From OLB16 sp964481775 (GTDB lineage Bacteria; Hinthialibacterota; Hinthialibacteria; OLB16): a stretch of DNA of 64,000 nucleotides. Shown here piece after piece: positions 25,089 through 34,900 of the stretch (within the stretch, counting starts at the first letter, position 1; every line of letters starts with the position of its first letter). The stretch is from contig CAYZUX010000001.1 in the NCBI GenBank assembly GCA_964481775.1, positions 35,176 to 99,175 on the forward strand, written 5' to 3'. The notes beneath the pieces were generated by a model. It ran no database searches and had not been told where the DNA came from. It saw only the letters and a program-made list of their open reading frames with translations. The position numbers and the translations under genes are program-made.

Positions 25089-25994
25089 CTAATCCTGCCT
25101 TTTCCACATGCCAGTCAGGTGGATTTGAAGCATGGAAATCAGAAATACGAGGATAGCGAGAGTCCATCCGATGGTTGAGGCAAAACCGAGGTCTCCGTTT
25201 ACGAAACCATTCATATAAAGATACATCACGATGGTCAGACCGGCTCCATCAGGACCTGCGCCGTTGCCAAGCATGACAAAGGGTAATTCAAAAAGCTGAA
25301 AGGATCCAATCGTGGCCAGGATCATGACAAATACGGTCACCTCGCGAATGCCTGGCAAGGTGATATGCAGAAAACGCTGAAATGGATTGGCCCCATCAAC
25401 GTAGGCCGCATCGTAGAGATCGAGATCGACATTCTGTAGCGCAGCCAGGAAATAAATCATGTTGAATCCGACATACATCCAAAGTGAAGTCAGGATCAGG
25501 GCTGGCATGACAAGGGAGGAGTTTCCCAGCCATTTGGTATCAAGATCGAGCCCAATCAGAAAATGCAATGCCCGGTTCAACAGGCCGAAGTGAGGGACAA
25601 AAATAACAGAAAAAAGGACTCCCACGAAAACTTGTCCAACCAGGTGGGGAGAAAAAAAAGCAAACCGGAAGAAATGACGTCCACGAACTCCACCCTGGTT
25701 CAGAAGCAGGGCAAGTCCCAGGCTCATGGGAAGTTGAACCAAAACGGAAAAGAAGGTAAAGATCGAAGTGTTGAAGACAGCCTTGTGGAAGTCAGGATCG
25801 GAAAGAAGGAGACGGAAATTTTCAAGACCCACAAAAACATGCGACTTGGGACCATCCGTGATATAAAAAGCCAGGATGAGACTTTTTACAAGAGGATAAA
25901 GTCCAAAAGTCAAAAAGAGAATCAGGAAAGGGGAAATGAAAAGATAAGGGGCATACTTCTTCCGGCTGGCATTGGAGATCAATTCAATCTTCAT
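25089..25994 (-). CDS. carbohydrate ABC transporter permease (MalF type)
   Basis: 301 residues, five bases after the binding-protein gene and one base before the MalG-type gene. Membrane helices start at YLFISPFLILFLTFGLYPL, and the EAA loop reads YDAAYVDGANPFQRFLHITLP. It forms a CUT1 importer with its two neighbours. No clear ribosome site is visible, so translation is probably coupled to the upstream gene. Confidence 0.9.
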   Translation of the reverse strand: MKIELISNASRKKYAPYLFISPFLILFLTFGLYPLVKSLILAFYITDGPKSHVFVGLENFRLLLSDPDFHKAVFNTSIFTFFSVLVQLPMSLGLALLLNQGGVRGRHFFRFAFFSPHLVGQVFVGVLFSVIFVPHFGLLNRALHFLIGLDLDTKWLGNSSLVMPALILTSLWMYVGFNMIYFLAALQNVDLDLYDAAYVDGANPFQRFLHITLPGIREVTVFVMILATIGSFQLFELPFVMLGNGAGPDGAGLTIVMYLYMNGFVNGDLGFASTIGWTLAILVFLISMLQIHLTGMWKRQD

Positions 25995-25999
25995 TGTGG

Positions 26000-27382
26000 T
26001 TAAAATCGATTCCGAGCCATGAAAAATCGTACTGAATCGGCAGCCTCTCTGAGAGTCCTTTCGGCAAAACCTTCAAAACCCGTGGGTCCATATGAACGAT
26101 AATAGGCGGCGCAGGAAGACACAGCCTCACCCAGTTTCTGTTTTGCCGTGCTGACATACGGACTTGTATACTGGGGAGGGACTTCCTCGGCAAGGTTGAC
26201 ATACATGCGTCCAACCGGCTGACCAGACCAATAAGGATCAGGACGGTCAAACGAGGAATGGGTCCAGGCATCTTTCAATGGAGGTATGATGTTGGTCTCC
26301 TGGAATCGCTGCGCAAGTTCATCCGGCTGAAGGTATAACTGCTCGGCGGCCTGCAAGGCCAGATCCCTGTGGGGAGATTTCTTGCTGATCGCAAGCATGG
26401 TTCCCCCTTGGGTGCTGGTTCTCCTTCCACCTGGAAACGCAACGGGCAGGGGACGGAGAGCCATTTTTCCGGCTACCCGGGGGACATATATCTCCGTGGT
26501 TTTGCTTCTCCAGTCCGGGCAGAGAAATGTGAGAAAGTAACCTTTTTCCAATGCCTGTGTAAACACGCGTCCCGCGGCCAGGTCGGTCCCGATACGGTCT
26601 GGTCCAGCCACCAATGGAATATACCATTTCAGTGTCTCCAAGCCGATCTCATTGTCGAAGATGAGTTCGCCATCCTCGTTGAAATAACCTCCTCCGCGTT
26701 GAAAGAGGAACATCTCCAACTGCGATGAATTGCTGTCAGAAAGCTCAATGGCATACCTCTGATCAGGAACTGTCAGTTGCCTTCCCAGCGCAATGAATTC
26801 CTCCCAGGTGTTAATTTCTGTCAGGTCCACTCCCATCTCTTCAAATAAGTCTTTGCGATAGGCCAGCATGACAGGGCAAACAGCCTTGGGGAGACCATAA
26901 ATGCACCCCCGGTTGCTGTATGGTGCCAGACGGGAATGGAGAATCCGCTGGTAGTAACCGCTTGATATGAGCCATGGTTTCAGATCGAGGAATCCAACCT
27001 CCTCGAGTGGTCCTCTGAAGAAAGTTCCTGCGGAGCTGATCTCCACCTCGGCAAGGTCAGGAACATCCAGGTCTGCCCAGAAGGCCGCTCGGAGGCGGTG
27101 GGTCACTGCATCCGGGTGAACAAGCTGCAGGTCAACGCTTACCCCGGGATGGGCAGACTCAAATGCTGAGATCACCTTTTTATACGAGTTCAGGTGGGTC
27201 AGGGCGAAACTCCAGAGATGCAGGGTTGCCAACTTGTCACCAGGAGGGTTAAACAAGAGCCACCCGCCAGAGATCATTGCCAGAAACAGCAGGACAGTAG
27301 GTCCTTTCCCAAAGGGGAAGCTGTTCACCAGGTATTCGGCTCCATTACCATGTGATGCACAATACGCAATTCGACTGCACAT
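26000..27382 (-). CDS. extracellular sugar-binding protein (family 1)
   Basis: Up to 460 residues. The N-terminus has a hydrophobic segment GPTVLLFLAMISGGWLLF but no lipobox cysteine, so it is anchored by an uncleaved helix or carries a Sec signal. The start is uncertain: a GTG at 27328 with GGAG upstream would put that helix nearer the N-terminus. The binding-protein features are clear: LHLWSFALTHLNSYKKVIS, FESAHPGVSVDLQLV, VPDLAEVEIS, LAYRKDLFEEMGVDLTEINT and GGTMLAISKKSPHRDLALQA. It feeds the permeases at 25089 and 24185. The GH16-like gene upstream suggests a beta-glucan oligosaccharide as ligand. Confidence 0.85.
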   Translation of the reverse strand: MCSRIAYCASHGNGAEYLVNSFPFGKGPTVLLFLAMISGGWLLFNPPGDKLATLHLWSFALTHLNSYKKVISAFESAHPGVSVDLQLVHPDAVTHRLRAAFWADLDVPDLAEVEISSAGTFFRGPLEEVGFLDLKPWLISSGYYQRILHSRLAPYSNRGCIYGLPKAVCPVMLAYRKDLFEEMGVDLTEINTWEEFIALGRQLTVPDQRYAIELSDSNSSQLEMFLFQRGGGYFNEDGELIFDNEIGLETLKWYIPLVAGPDRIGTDLAAGRVFTQALEKGYFLTFLCPDWRSKTTEIYVPRVAGKMALRPLPVAFPGGRRTSTQGGTMLAISKKSPHRDLALQAAEQLYLQPDELAQRFQETNIIPPLKDAWTHSSFDRPDPYWSGQPVGRMYVNLAEEVPPQYTSPYVSTAKQKLGEAVSSCAAYYRSYGPTGFEGFAERTLREAADSVRFFMARNRF

Positions 27383-27452
27383 CCTATCAGGAATGAGTCA
27401 GGAAAGGAATTCTCCAGTATGTGGGCCTTCACGATTGGATTTCTCAGTTCGA

Positions 27453-29393
27453 TCAATACAACGGCCAGTTCATCATGCCTGACTGCCTTGGAGCTGAAAA
27501 CTTGACGTTGTCGATAACAAGACCGAAACCCTCCCCCGGATGAGACTCGGTTGGAACCCAAACAATATTGGAAACTTCACTGAGGTTCACTCCATCAGAG
27601 CCTGTAGTAAATGATAATAAGGGGATGTGGATAAGTTTTGGTTGATCGATGTCTTCAAGCAGGACATGAGGTTGAAGATAACCTTTGAATCCAGCGGCGA
27701 CATGACTCCGGTCTTCCAGGCGAACGCTATACGAAGATCCTTCAGTTTTGAGAATGTTAAATTCCAGAGCTTCATATCCATTGAGATCCATTGTAACAGT
27801 CATGGAAGGACCGAAACGAGTTACAACCCCCGCGAAAGAATATCCTCCTTCGGCAGGGGGGATGGAACCGGTGGCTGAAAAAGCAGAATTGCTGTTACCC
27901 AATCCCGGATGGACGATTGACTTTGAAAGAGCACCACAGGGATTGCAGATTCCATTCCCGTCAAAGACCTCCCAATTTCCACCTATGTGGTTGCTAAAAT
28001 CGTTATCCTCCAGGTCGTCAATAAGAATATCATTGATGATAATGGGTGTCGGCGTTGGTGTCGGTTGAATTTCCGACTTCTTTGTAAATTGAATATTGTC
28101 TACGGTTATGCCAAAAGGAGACCCTGAAGAATCTGTCTGTAATGTCCAGACAATCTTTTGGATTGCTCTGAGATCAACTGGATTGGGTCCATTAGCGAAT
28201 AATGAGAGGGGAAAGGAAATTCGTTCTGTCTCGCCTGGATGAGTCGTGATAGGTATATTTGTTGAATTATAGGTTTGATGCTTGTCTTCAAGACGGACCT
28301 GGTAGGGACCACCCATGCTTACCGAAAAATCAAATTCAAGCAGGTGGAAGCGGGAAGCATCGAACTGATTGTTTTGAATATCCTTGGAGAGTTCTGTGAC
28401 GAGTCCTCCATAATTGAAGGATGGAGCAAATCCCGGAAGGGCCCCTGATGCCTGAAAAGCATGGGAACTGTTCCCAAGGCCGGGGACCTGCAATTGACCA
28501 ATTATGGTTGAGGAAGGTCCTGTATCGTTTCCGGAAAAAGTGGTCCAGATCCCTTGAAGATTATTTATATTATTCCCATCTTCAAAATGATCCACAACCA
28601 ACGAATTGGGTGGAGATGTGGGAGGAAAGTGGAAAAAGTCTGTCACCAGGAACTCATCACCAAAGCCAGATTGGGGGGAATTGCCATCAATAAGCCAGAA
28701 ATTGAATCGGAAATTTTCCTGACCGGCTGGAGGAACATCCGGGCCGTTGTTGGCCCAGTTATAGATGAGATCTTCTGGCGGGGCGGTGCCAGGAAAATGG
28801 TGACCATGGTAGGTCGAAAACTCGACACGACCGGTCGTCCAGTTCATTATCAAAGTGAGCTCCTGGCTTGCTGATGATAGTTCGACTGCATATCGAACAA
28901 GATTTCCAGGAGTATCATAGGGTTGAACAACGAACTGTGCGTTAGTGGGATCCAGCGGATTCCCCCACCTGGAGAATTCAAAGTCCAACTCCCGATAATG
29001 ATATTGGGGAGCTCCTCCATCCCATGTGAATAGTCCGGCAACCATATTGGGATCAATCCTATCCAATCGGCTGCGTGTTTGTATGACGTAGGTTCCATAT
29101 CCAAGGTTTTCCTGCAGAACACATTCCGTGCAATACCATTTTCCTGACTGTTGGCTGATGGTTAGATGGAGTCCGTCACTGTCTGTCCAGATATCCGAGG
29201 CTGATCCGGAAAAATAATTTGGTCCCGGCCCCACACGAGACTCACTCTCTTTAACAAGCCATGTCCGTCCGGCGAATTCGAGGAATCTGGCTCCATAAAC
29301 AGGCCCGGAAAAAAGTCCAATCAATTCCCATCCCACAATCATAATAGGATAGAGTCTTGATCGATTCAAACTCAATATCAAATCCAGGTGCAT
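27453..29393 (-). CDS. secreted GH16-like protein with two carbohydrate-binding domains and NWPLY C-terminus
   Basis: About 646 residues from ATG 29393; the frame is open to 29432 but that part lies in a terminator stem, and 29342 is a third choice. The signal region ends near GPVYGA. The GH16-like domain (about 40-250) carries ELDFEFSRWG near residue 135, matching the E-x-D-x-E catalytic motif of lichenase/laminarinase-type enzymes. Two about 180-residue beta-sandwich domains follow (HFEDGNNINNLQGIWTTF and DLEDNDFSNHIGGNWEVF starts; PYQVRLED, YSVRLED; FGITVDNIQF, FGLVIDNVKF ends). They resemble CBM11/CIA30-type modules and are joined by PTPTPTPI. The end SGMMNWPLY matches the tag found in three other secreted proteins. 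Confidence 0.75.
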   Translation of the reverse strand: MHLDLILSLNRSRLYPIMIVGWELIGLFSGPVYGARFLEFAGRTWLVKESESRVGPGPNYFSGSASDIWTDSDGLHLTISQQSGKWYCTECVLQENLGYGTYVIQTRSRLDRIDPNMVAGLFTWDGGAPQYHYRELDFEFSRWGNPLDPTNAQFVVQPYDTPGNLVRYAVELSSASQELTLIMNWTTGRVEFSTYHGHHFPGTAPPEDLIYNWANNGPDVPPAGQENFRFNFWLIDGNSPQSGFGDEFLVTDFFHFPPTSPPNSLVVDHFEDGNNINNLQGIWTTFSGNDTGPSSTIIGQLQVPGLGNSSHAFQASGALPGFAPSFNYGGLVTELSKDIQNNQFDASRFHLLEFDFSVSMGGPYQVRLEDKHQTYNSTNIPITTHPGETERISFPLSLFANGPNPVDLRAIQKIVWTLQTDSSGSPFGITVDNIQFTKKSEIQPTPTPTPIIINDILIDDLEDNDFSNHIGGNWEVFDGNGICNPCGALSKSIVHPGLGNSNSAFSATGSIPPAEGGYSFAGVVTRFGPSMTVTMDLNGYEALEFNILKTEGSSYSVRLEDRSHVAAGFKGYLQPHVLLEDIDQPKLIHIPLLSFTTGSDGVNLSEVSNIVWVPTESHPGEGFGLVIDNVKFSAPRQSGMMNWPLY

Positions 29394-29397
29394 TGTG

Positions 29398-29436
29398 AAA
29401 AAAGGTGCCCGTGCCCCGGAGAGGTGAGGCACGGGC
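29398..29436 (-). terminator. intrinsic terminator or attenuator just before the GH16-like start
   Basis: On the minus strand, a perfect 9-bp stem GCCCGTGCC/GGCACGGGC (29436-29428 with 29415-29407) with a 12-base loop is followed by ACC and six T (29403-29398). The ATG at 29393 comes right after the T-run. It can end transcription from the pseudopilin/CBM genes. As no separate promoter is evident before the GH16-like gene, read-through would control that gene. Confidence 0.65.
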
Positions 29437-29502
29437 GATAAATCGTATCATCCCAACTGGTGGAGAGGTTGAATGGATGAATCCCGCTTTTGAGCATACA
29501 AC

Positions 29503-31260
29503 TTATTCATGAAGGTACCATTGCTCAACTGCGCTAGCGGGTTCTGTGCCAATAAAGAGCACGTTGTCAATGGTTAGCACGAATGGATCATCCCCCATAT
29601 CGGTTTGGGGGACCCAAACGATTGTGGCGACTTTGGTTAGGTCAAGAGCTTCAGGACCAGTCGTGAATGAACTCAGGGGTATCTTTACTGTTGTGGTGGT
29701 ATTTGGAGGAACATCAAAGTTGACATGGGGTTGCAGATACCCAAGGTACCCGGCAGCAATGTGAGGTGCATCTTCAATTCTCACGCGATAGGGACCTCCC
29801 TGGGAAACCTTGATGTCAAACTGGAGGTAGAGATGATTCGCGATATTGATGGAGGAGGTGGGTGTGGGTCCTACACGGACATTGACTCCACCGTATACGT
29901 AACCATCCAAGGGAGGCATTTGGCCCGTAACACAGAATGAGTATGCCCCAGAGAGCGGGACGCAATCCGTGGCAATATGGATGGTTCCACAGGGGGATGG
30001 GCATGAAGCATTTCCGCTGAAGGTTTCCCAAAGTCCACCCAGTTCACAAATAAAGTTTCCATCCTCCAAGTCGTCGACAAGAACATTTTTGTCCGCTGGT
30101 AACGGCGGGATAGGAGTTGGAGTGGGTATAGGCGTCCCCTGGCCGGTAAAATAAACATTATCAATGATCAAGCCGAAGGGTGAACTGTCACCCGGTGTCT
30201 GTAAATCCCAGATAATCTGACGGGCATCTCTCAGGTCAATCAGGTTTCCGCCATCTGGAGTACCGCCAGTGGTCAGATCCGCGAGGGGTATAATAACATG
30301 GGTTTCCACATTTGGGGGAAGATTCAGATTGATGAACGCTGAATTGTATGTGTTCAACGAATCCTCTACTCGGACTTTATAGGGGCCCCCATCGGTGACC
30401 AATGCATTGAACTCAAGGTTGATCGCCCCCGAAATATCCAAGGTCCCGAGTGGGCAACCTACCCCGCCAAAATTGTAACCCCCTTCGAGTGGAGGAAGTG
30501 TCCCGGATACCGCAACTCCCACTTCCGTAGAACCGAGTCCTGGTGTGGTAGGAGCAATGTTCAAGTGACCATAGGAGGGATTTGAAACACCATTGCCTTC
30601 GAAAACAAACCAGACCCCTGAAAGTTCATTTGTAAGATCCGCATCCTCGGCATCCTCCACCAAAATCGGATCGATAAATTTTACGTTGTCGATTGTGATA
30701 CCGAAGGGGACGCTGTCACCCGATGCTTGAAGGTCCCAGACAATGTTGGTGGCTGCTGAAAAGTTGATAGGATTTCCACCATCTGGTGCCGTAGCGAGTT
30801 TAGACAGGGGGATGATCACATGAGTGGTCAGTCCCTCAGTTAAACTCAGGTTCACAAATGCCGAATTGAAAGTTTGAACTCCATCTTCCACCCTTACCTT
30901 GTAGGGTCCGCCGGCGGTGACCAGGATGTCGAATTCCAGGATGGTTGTGCCAGAAATATCTCGTGTTCCAAGGGGACACTGAACACCACCGTAGTTGAAA
31001 CCACCTACAACGGGTGGTAATTGTCCGCTGACAACAATCGCGGTGCTGCTTCCTCCAAGTCCCGCCCCTGTCGTGAGGATCAAGTTGCCACCAGTGGATC
31101 CACTTCCATTTCCTTCAAAAACCGACCATGTTCCCCCAAGTTCATTCGATAAATTGGCATCCTCAACCGTATCCACAACGATATCTTGCGACAGGCAAGG
31201 TGTTGCCAGCAAGAGCAGCAGCAAAAAGAATGTGAAACCGAATTGTAACTGACTTTTCAT
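29503..31260 (-). CDS. secreted triple carbohydrate-binding-module protein with W-x-L-H C-terminus
   Basis: 585 residues from the ATG at 31260, which follows GGAGG; signal peptide MKSQLQFGFTFFLLLLLLAT ending CLS-QD. Three tandem copies of one about 180-residue module fill the protein (starts VEDANLSNELGGTWSVFEGN, AEDADLTNELSGVWFVFEGN and LEDGNFICELGGLWETFSGN; GGPYKVRVED and GGPYRVRIED cores; ITIDNVKF, LIIDNVYF and LTIDNVLF ends). The first two are nearly identical, so duplication is recent. A PTPTPIPPLP linker precedes the third. No catalytic domain is present; it probably binds glycan at the surface. The C-terminus PASAVEQWYLHE fits the shared tag. It lies directly downstream of a pseudopilin gene. 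Confidence 0.75.
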   Translation of the reverse strand: MKSQLQFGFTFFLLLLLLATPCLSQDIVVDTVEDANLSNELGGTWSVFEGNGSGSTGGNLILTTGAGLGGSSTAIVVSGQLPPVVGGFNYGGVQCPLGTRDISGTTILEFDILVTAGGPYKVRVEDGVQTFNSAFVNLSLTEGLTTHVIIPLSKLATAPDGGNPINFSAATNIVWDLQASGDSVPFGITIDNVKFIDPILVEDAEDADLTNELSGVWFVFEGNGVSNPSYGHLNIAPTTPGLGSTEVGVAVSGTLPPLEGGYNFGGVGCPLGTLDISGAINLEFNALVTDGGPYKVRVEDSLNTYNSAFINLNLPPNVETHVIIPLADLTTGGTPDGGNLIDLRDARQIIWDLQTPGDSSPFGLIIDNVYFTGQGTPIPTPTPIPPLPADKNVLVDDLEDGNFICELGGLWETFSGNASCPSPCGTIHIATDCVPLSGAYSFCVTGQMPPLDGYVYGGVNVRVGPTPTSSINIANHLYLQFDIKVSQGGPYRVRIEDAPHIAAGYLGYLQPHVNFDVPPNTTTTVKIPLSSFTTGPEALDLTKVATIVWVPQTDMGDDPFVLTIDNVLFIGTEPASAVEQWYLHE

Positions 31261-31320
31261 GATTAATCCTCCATTCGACCATTTTACTATCCATCTGCTC
31301 ATTTCCATGAGTCATCTCAG

Positions 31321-31896
31321 CTAAAATGGACCCACGCGAAGTATGTCACCATTGCTCTGAGTGCCATTGGTGGGGGAGTAAAAGATCTCACGTATATTCT
31401 TTACACGGTAAGGATCCATGACGATATCAATATCTCTGTCGGGACCTTGAGATGCGATGTACCATTCCGATTTTCTCCCCAGGATGGTGGTCAGGATCTG
31501 CTTGAAGAAAACTTCACCCTCCCATGTATTCTTCAATGGAACAATAAAATCAAAGACCCTGTATTGCTTGGGATTTGTGTTCCAATCACTCAGGATGACA
31601 TCATCCCCAAACTGGTCGATGGGAAATCCCGCGATATATTTCACGGGTGTTGTCAAATGAACCCATCTTTGCTCGATATAGCGGGTATTTGCAGCGGCTG
31701 GATATTTCTTGAAGTCAAGATGATATGCCTCAAGGGCAATACCATACGAGCGAATTTCCGCCGTCACTTTCGTAACCTTCGCCCGAAGCTGGGCTTCGAG
31801 GAAGTTGGGTAATGCAATAGCGATAAGAATCAGAATGATTGCAATGACTATCAGCAGTTCAATTAAGGTGAATCCCTGTCTTGATATTGTCCGCAT
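31321..31896 (-). CDS. type II pseudopilin in the glucan operon
   Basis: 191 residues from the ATG at 31896 (GAGGATAACCAG before it), giving the short leader MRTISRQ before G-FTLIE. The helix FTLIELLIVIAIILILIAIA and LPNFLEAQLRAKVTK are nearly identical to the other two pseudopilins. The body has WVHLTTPVKYIAGFP, a SQGPDRDIDIV turn and the C-terminal block YSPTNGTQSNGDILRVGPF. It lies between the GH94-like gene and the triple-CBM gene, about 40-60 bases from each, so it is co-transcribed with sugar genes rather than with a secretion apparatus. Confidence 0.9.
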   Translation of the reverse strand: MRTISRQGFTLIELLIVIAIILILIAIALPNFLEAQLRAKVTKVTAEIRSYGIALEAYHLDFKKYPAAANTRYIEQRWVHLTTPVKYIAGFPIDQFGDDVILSDWNTNPKQYRVFDFIVPLKNTWEGEVFFKQILTTILGRKSEWYIASQGPDRDIDIVMDPYRVKNIREIFYSPTNGTQSNGDILRVGPF

Positions 31897-31935
31897 CTGG
31901 TTATCCTCTTTTTCCATCTGTTTGTCTGGCACGGA

Positions 31936-34900
31936 TTATTTCGTTTCAAGCCAGACTTTAAGTGTGTCACATTTTCGGTCCCGGATTCGTTCGACCTCAG
32001 ATACGGCAAGATTTGAGATCTGAACAGGTTCTTCATCATCTATCGATATCAGGCCTGGACGAACGGCATTAGTCCCATAAGTATTGCTGCGAGCCGGATT
32101 GATATAGATGAGCAGGATCTTGCCCAGAAAAACACAGGTGAATGTGTTACCTGGAATTGGAACTTCTTTGCCGTTCCATTGAAGTGTGGTTTCATCTGGA
32201 TGAAACCAGGTTCCGGGCAGGACCGGTGATAGTGAAAGACGTAAAAGCCCATTCTGCGTGTAAAATGGGCGCTCTCCCACGGTCAAAATGAGCCAGATAT
32301 GAATGAACTCCGCTGTTGCACCGGATAACCTTGCAACAAATCCCTGGCCACGAACCTTTGGATCGGGGCAAACACTCGAGGCAATGAAAGAGCTATTTTC
32401 CAGGATGCTCCTGCCATAGATGGCGGGATCCATGAATGGAACAAGCATCGTCTCGGAATCTCTGAAGAACTGGTCAATCAATCCTGCTCGGAGGATTTCA
32501 AGGAGATACTTGTAACTCATGTGCGGCCAGACAGATTCATTCTCGAACCAGCCACGTGTAAAGGTACGCGCGCGCCCGATAGTTGCAGGCCAACTTCTCA
32601 GGGAATCGTTCAGCTTGTACATGCATAATGCGTGGTCAAAAAGAGGGCTATTACGGACGCTCCGGTATATCTGGAGGGCTTTCCCGGGATCCTCCATATT
32701 CCTGAGCAAATGTACCTGCCCTTCCAGAAAAAGGGGAAGGCTTTCATGGTGAAAGTTCGTTATGCTTACACCGGTGATGTCTTGCCCGATACGGGAAGGA
32801 TCGGTAACGTCCACAGCTGAGAAATTTCCGGGTTTCCCGATGTAGTAAGTATGAACCAAGCCTGTTTCAGGGTCTTTGGCGGCCTCAAGACCCTTGCTAG
32901 CTTTACACTCCACAGCCTGTAGCAAAGTCTCGAGGTGATTTCCTTCAATCGACTTCGTCAAGCCGGTTGTCGTCTGGTAAACCCGGTGGCGGAAGTCTTC
33001 CCTGAGATGGGTCGCTGAATCCCAATTGGCATCCTGCTCCCGAAGAAGCGTTATGGCTGATTCCAGGAACTCAGCCACTTCCAGGGGAAATGTTGTTGTG
33101 GGAGGCTGGGGCAAGTTTTTCCGGAGCCAACGCGCCAGACGCGCCAGCTCGGCAGTCTCACAAGTTGAGGATCCAAAGAGAGCAGGGAGCCCATTAAGCG
33201 AGTCATTCCAGCCGGGACGCCCTGCCTCCATCTCGATACCGATGCCTTGGGAATCAAACGAAAGGGCTTTGACTGCACAGAGGGTACAAAGCTTGGCAAA
33301 TGGTGTGACAGGTGGAAGGCCCTGATGGATTGGAGGACCATCCTGGACAGCATGGAGTTGCAGAGGGCCTTGTGGACGAAGCTGGTACTTTTCGCTGCGA
33401 TCCTTCACCCTGGCTCCATTCCAGAACCAACCAATATCCGCAGTTTCTGTCAGCATCGATTGCAGCTCATCAGGCCAAATTGCGGCAAAGGATTCCAGCA
33501 GATCTGTGACATAGGTCCAGTGATCGATCCAATAACCACCCTCATGACCCGATGCGGCCAGCGTGGTGTCGCAATGCTGCAGGATTCTGAATGCCCAACT
33601 CCAAACACGAGTAGCAGGTATTTCGTGCCGCATGGCCCATGCAACCAGGGACCCCGGAGAGAAAGGATGCTCAAGTATCCGCTTAAGACTCTCCAGCGAG
33701 GACCCTGAAACATCGGACAACAACTCCTCAAGACAGAGATTCCTGGGGAAAATCCAGCGATACCCATCGATCGCCAGAGGATTATACCCATCCGCCTGGA
33801 TCAGAGAGAGAAACAAGCGGATCTCGGTATCTTTCAGTTCCGGGTGAAACCACACATTATGCCGCCGATTCTGCAGGATATCCCGGAAATTTCCGGGACC
33901 GCTGGAGAGTGGTTCATCGGGAACGACAAAATCGTTGTAATCCCTTTCAAGATCTCCATGCCTGCGTCCATAAAGATAGACTGGACGGTCCCCCTCACGA
34001 CTGGGAAGAAACTCCGGTATCCCTCCTCGCAGAAGGTTGTCAAGGTAATTTTGACGGCAATAAGCGTCGAACTCAGGCCGGCTGGAACGGGTGAAAGCGG
34101 GAAGCGTGACAGAATGAATCAGGTCTTTGCTGGCTTGGCTGAAACGCTGAATGTCATCCTGATGCCGGACTTGCTGGAGGAAATGATTAGCCATTGATTC
34201 ATGATGAGCATGGCCAAACATCTCAATGAGTCTGATGGATTTCCCCGCCTCCAGGATGGTTTCCACCCCCGCAAATGCGCAGGGCATCCGGTTCTCCCAT
34301 ACCTGGCCGTTACGATCCAGATGGTCCTCTTCAATGAAAATTCTCGGTATCACCAGGTCATTACCGATTCCAAATACAATGCCTGGATCCACCACGGGTT
34401 CAATGGGGTGAAGCTTGTCTCCATCCATTAACCAGGCGGCAAAGAAGTTTCCTTCCTCAACTTCCCCCACCTCGGCTTCGTCATGGACTCGGACACGTGA
34501 TGAATAGAATGCCGTTGAACCACCAATGAGACGTACCGAAGCGTAGGCCTCGTGAATCCGTCTCATCTTCTTGATTCCAAAATCGGTGAATCCCGCAGGC
34601 AGAATGAGTGGCAATCCATCCAGGACGGAGACCTTGACCTGCCCTGTACTTCTGTTGGTTATCTTCACAACCCTGATCAAGGCGGCCACGGGCTGGTCGA
34701 CTACACTGAGATACTGCATTTCAAATTGGAGTGGATAACTGCTGGGGACTTCACTGATTTTTATACGGTCTGATTCGATCGTCAGTAAGCGCCGGCTCCT
34801 GGTGCTTTCCCGCGAAAGATTGTTCTGGAAAGGTTCATAATAAGTGTTTCCCGTCTTACAAAAAGTCCTGAAACCCTGGAGTCCCACCATCTGATAGGCC

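Noticed and set aside
29394..29432. Earlier start of the GH16-like protein
   Set aside because: These codons lie in the stem and T-run of an intrinsic terminator, so translation from there is unlikely.
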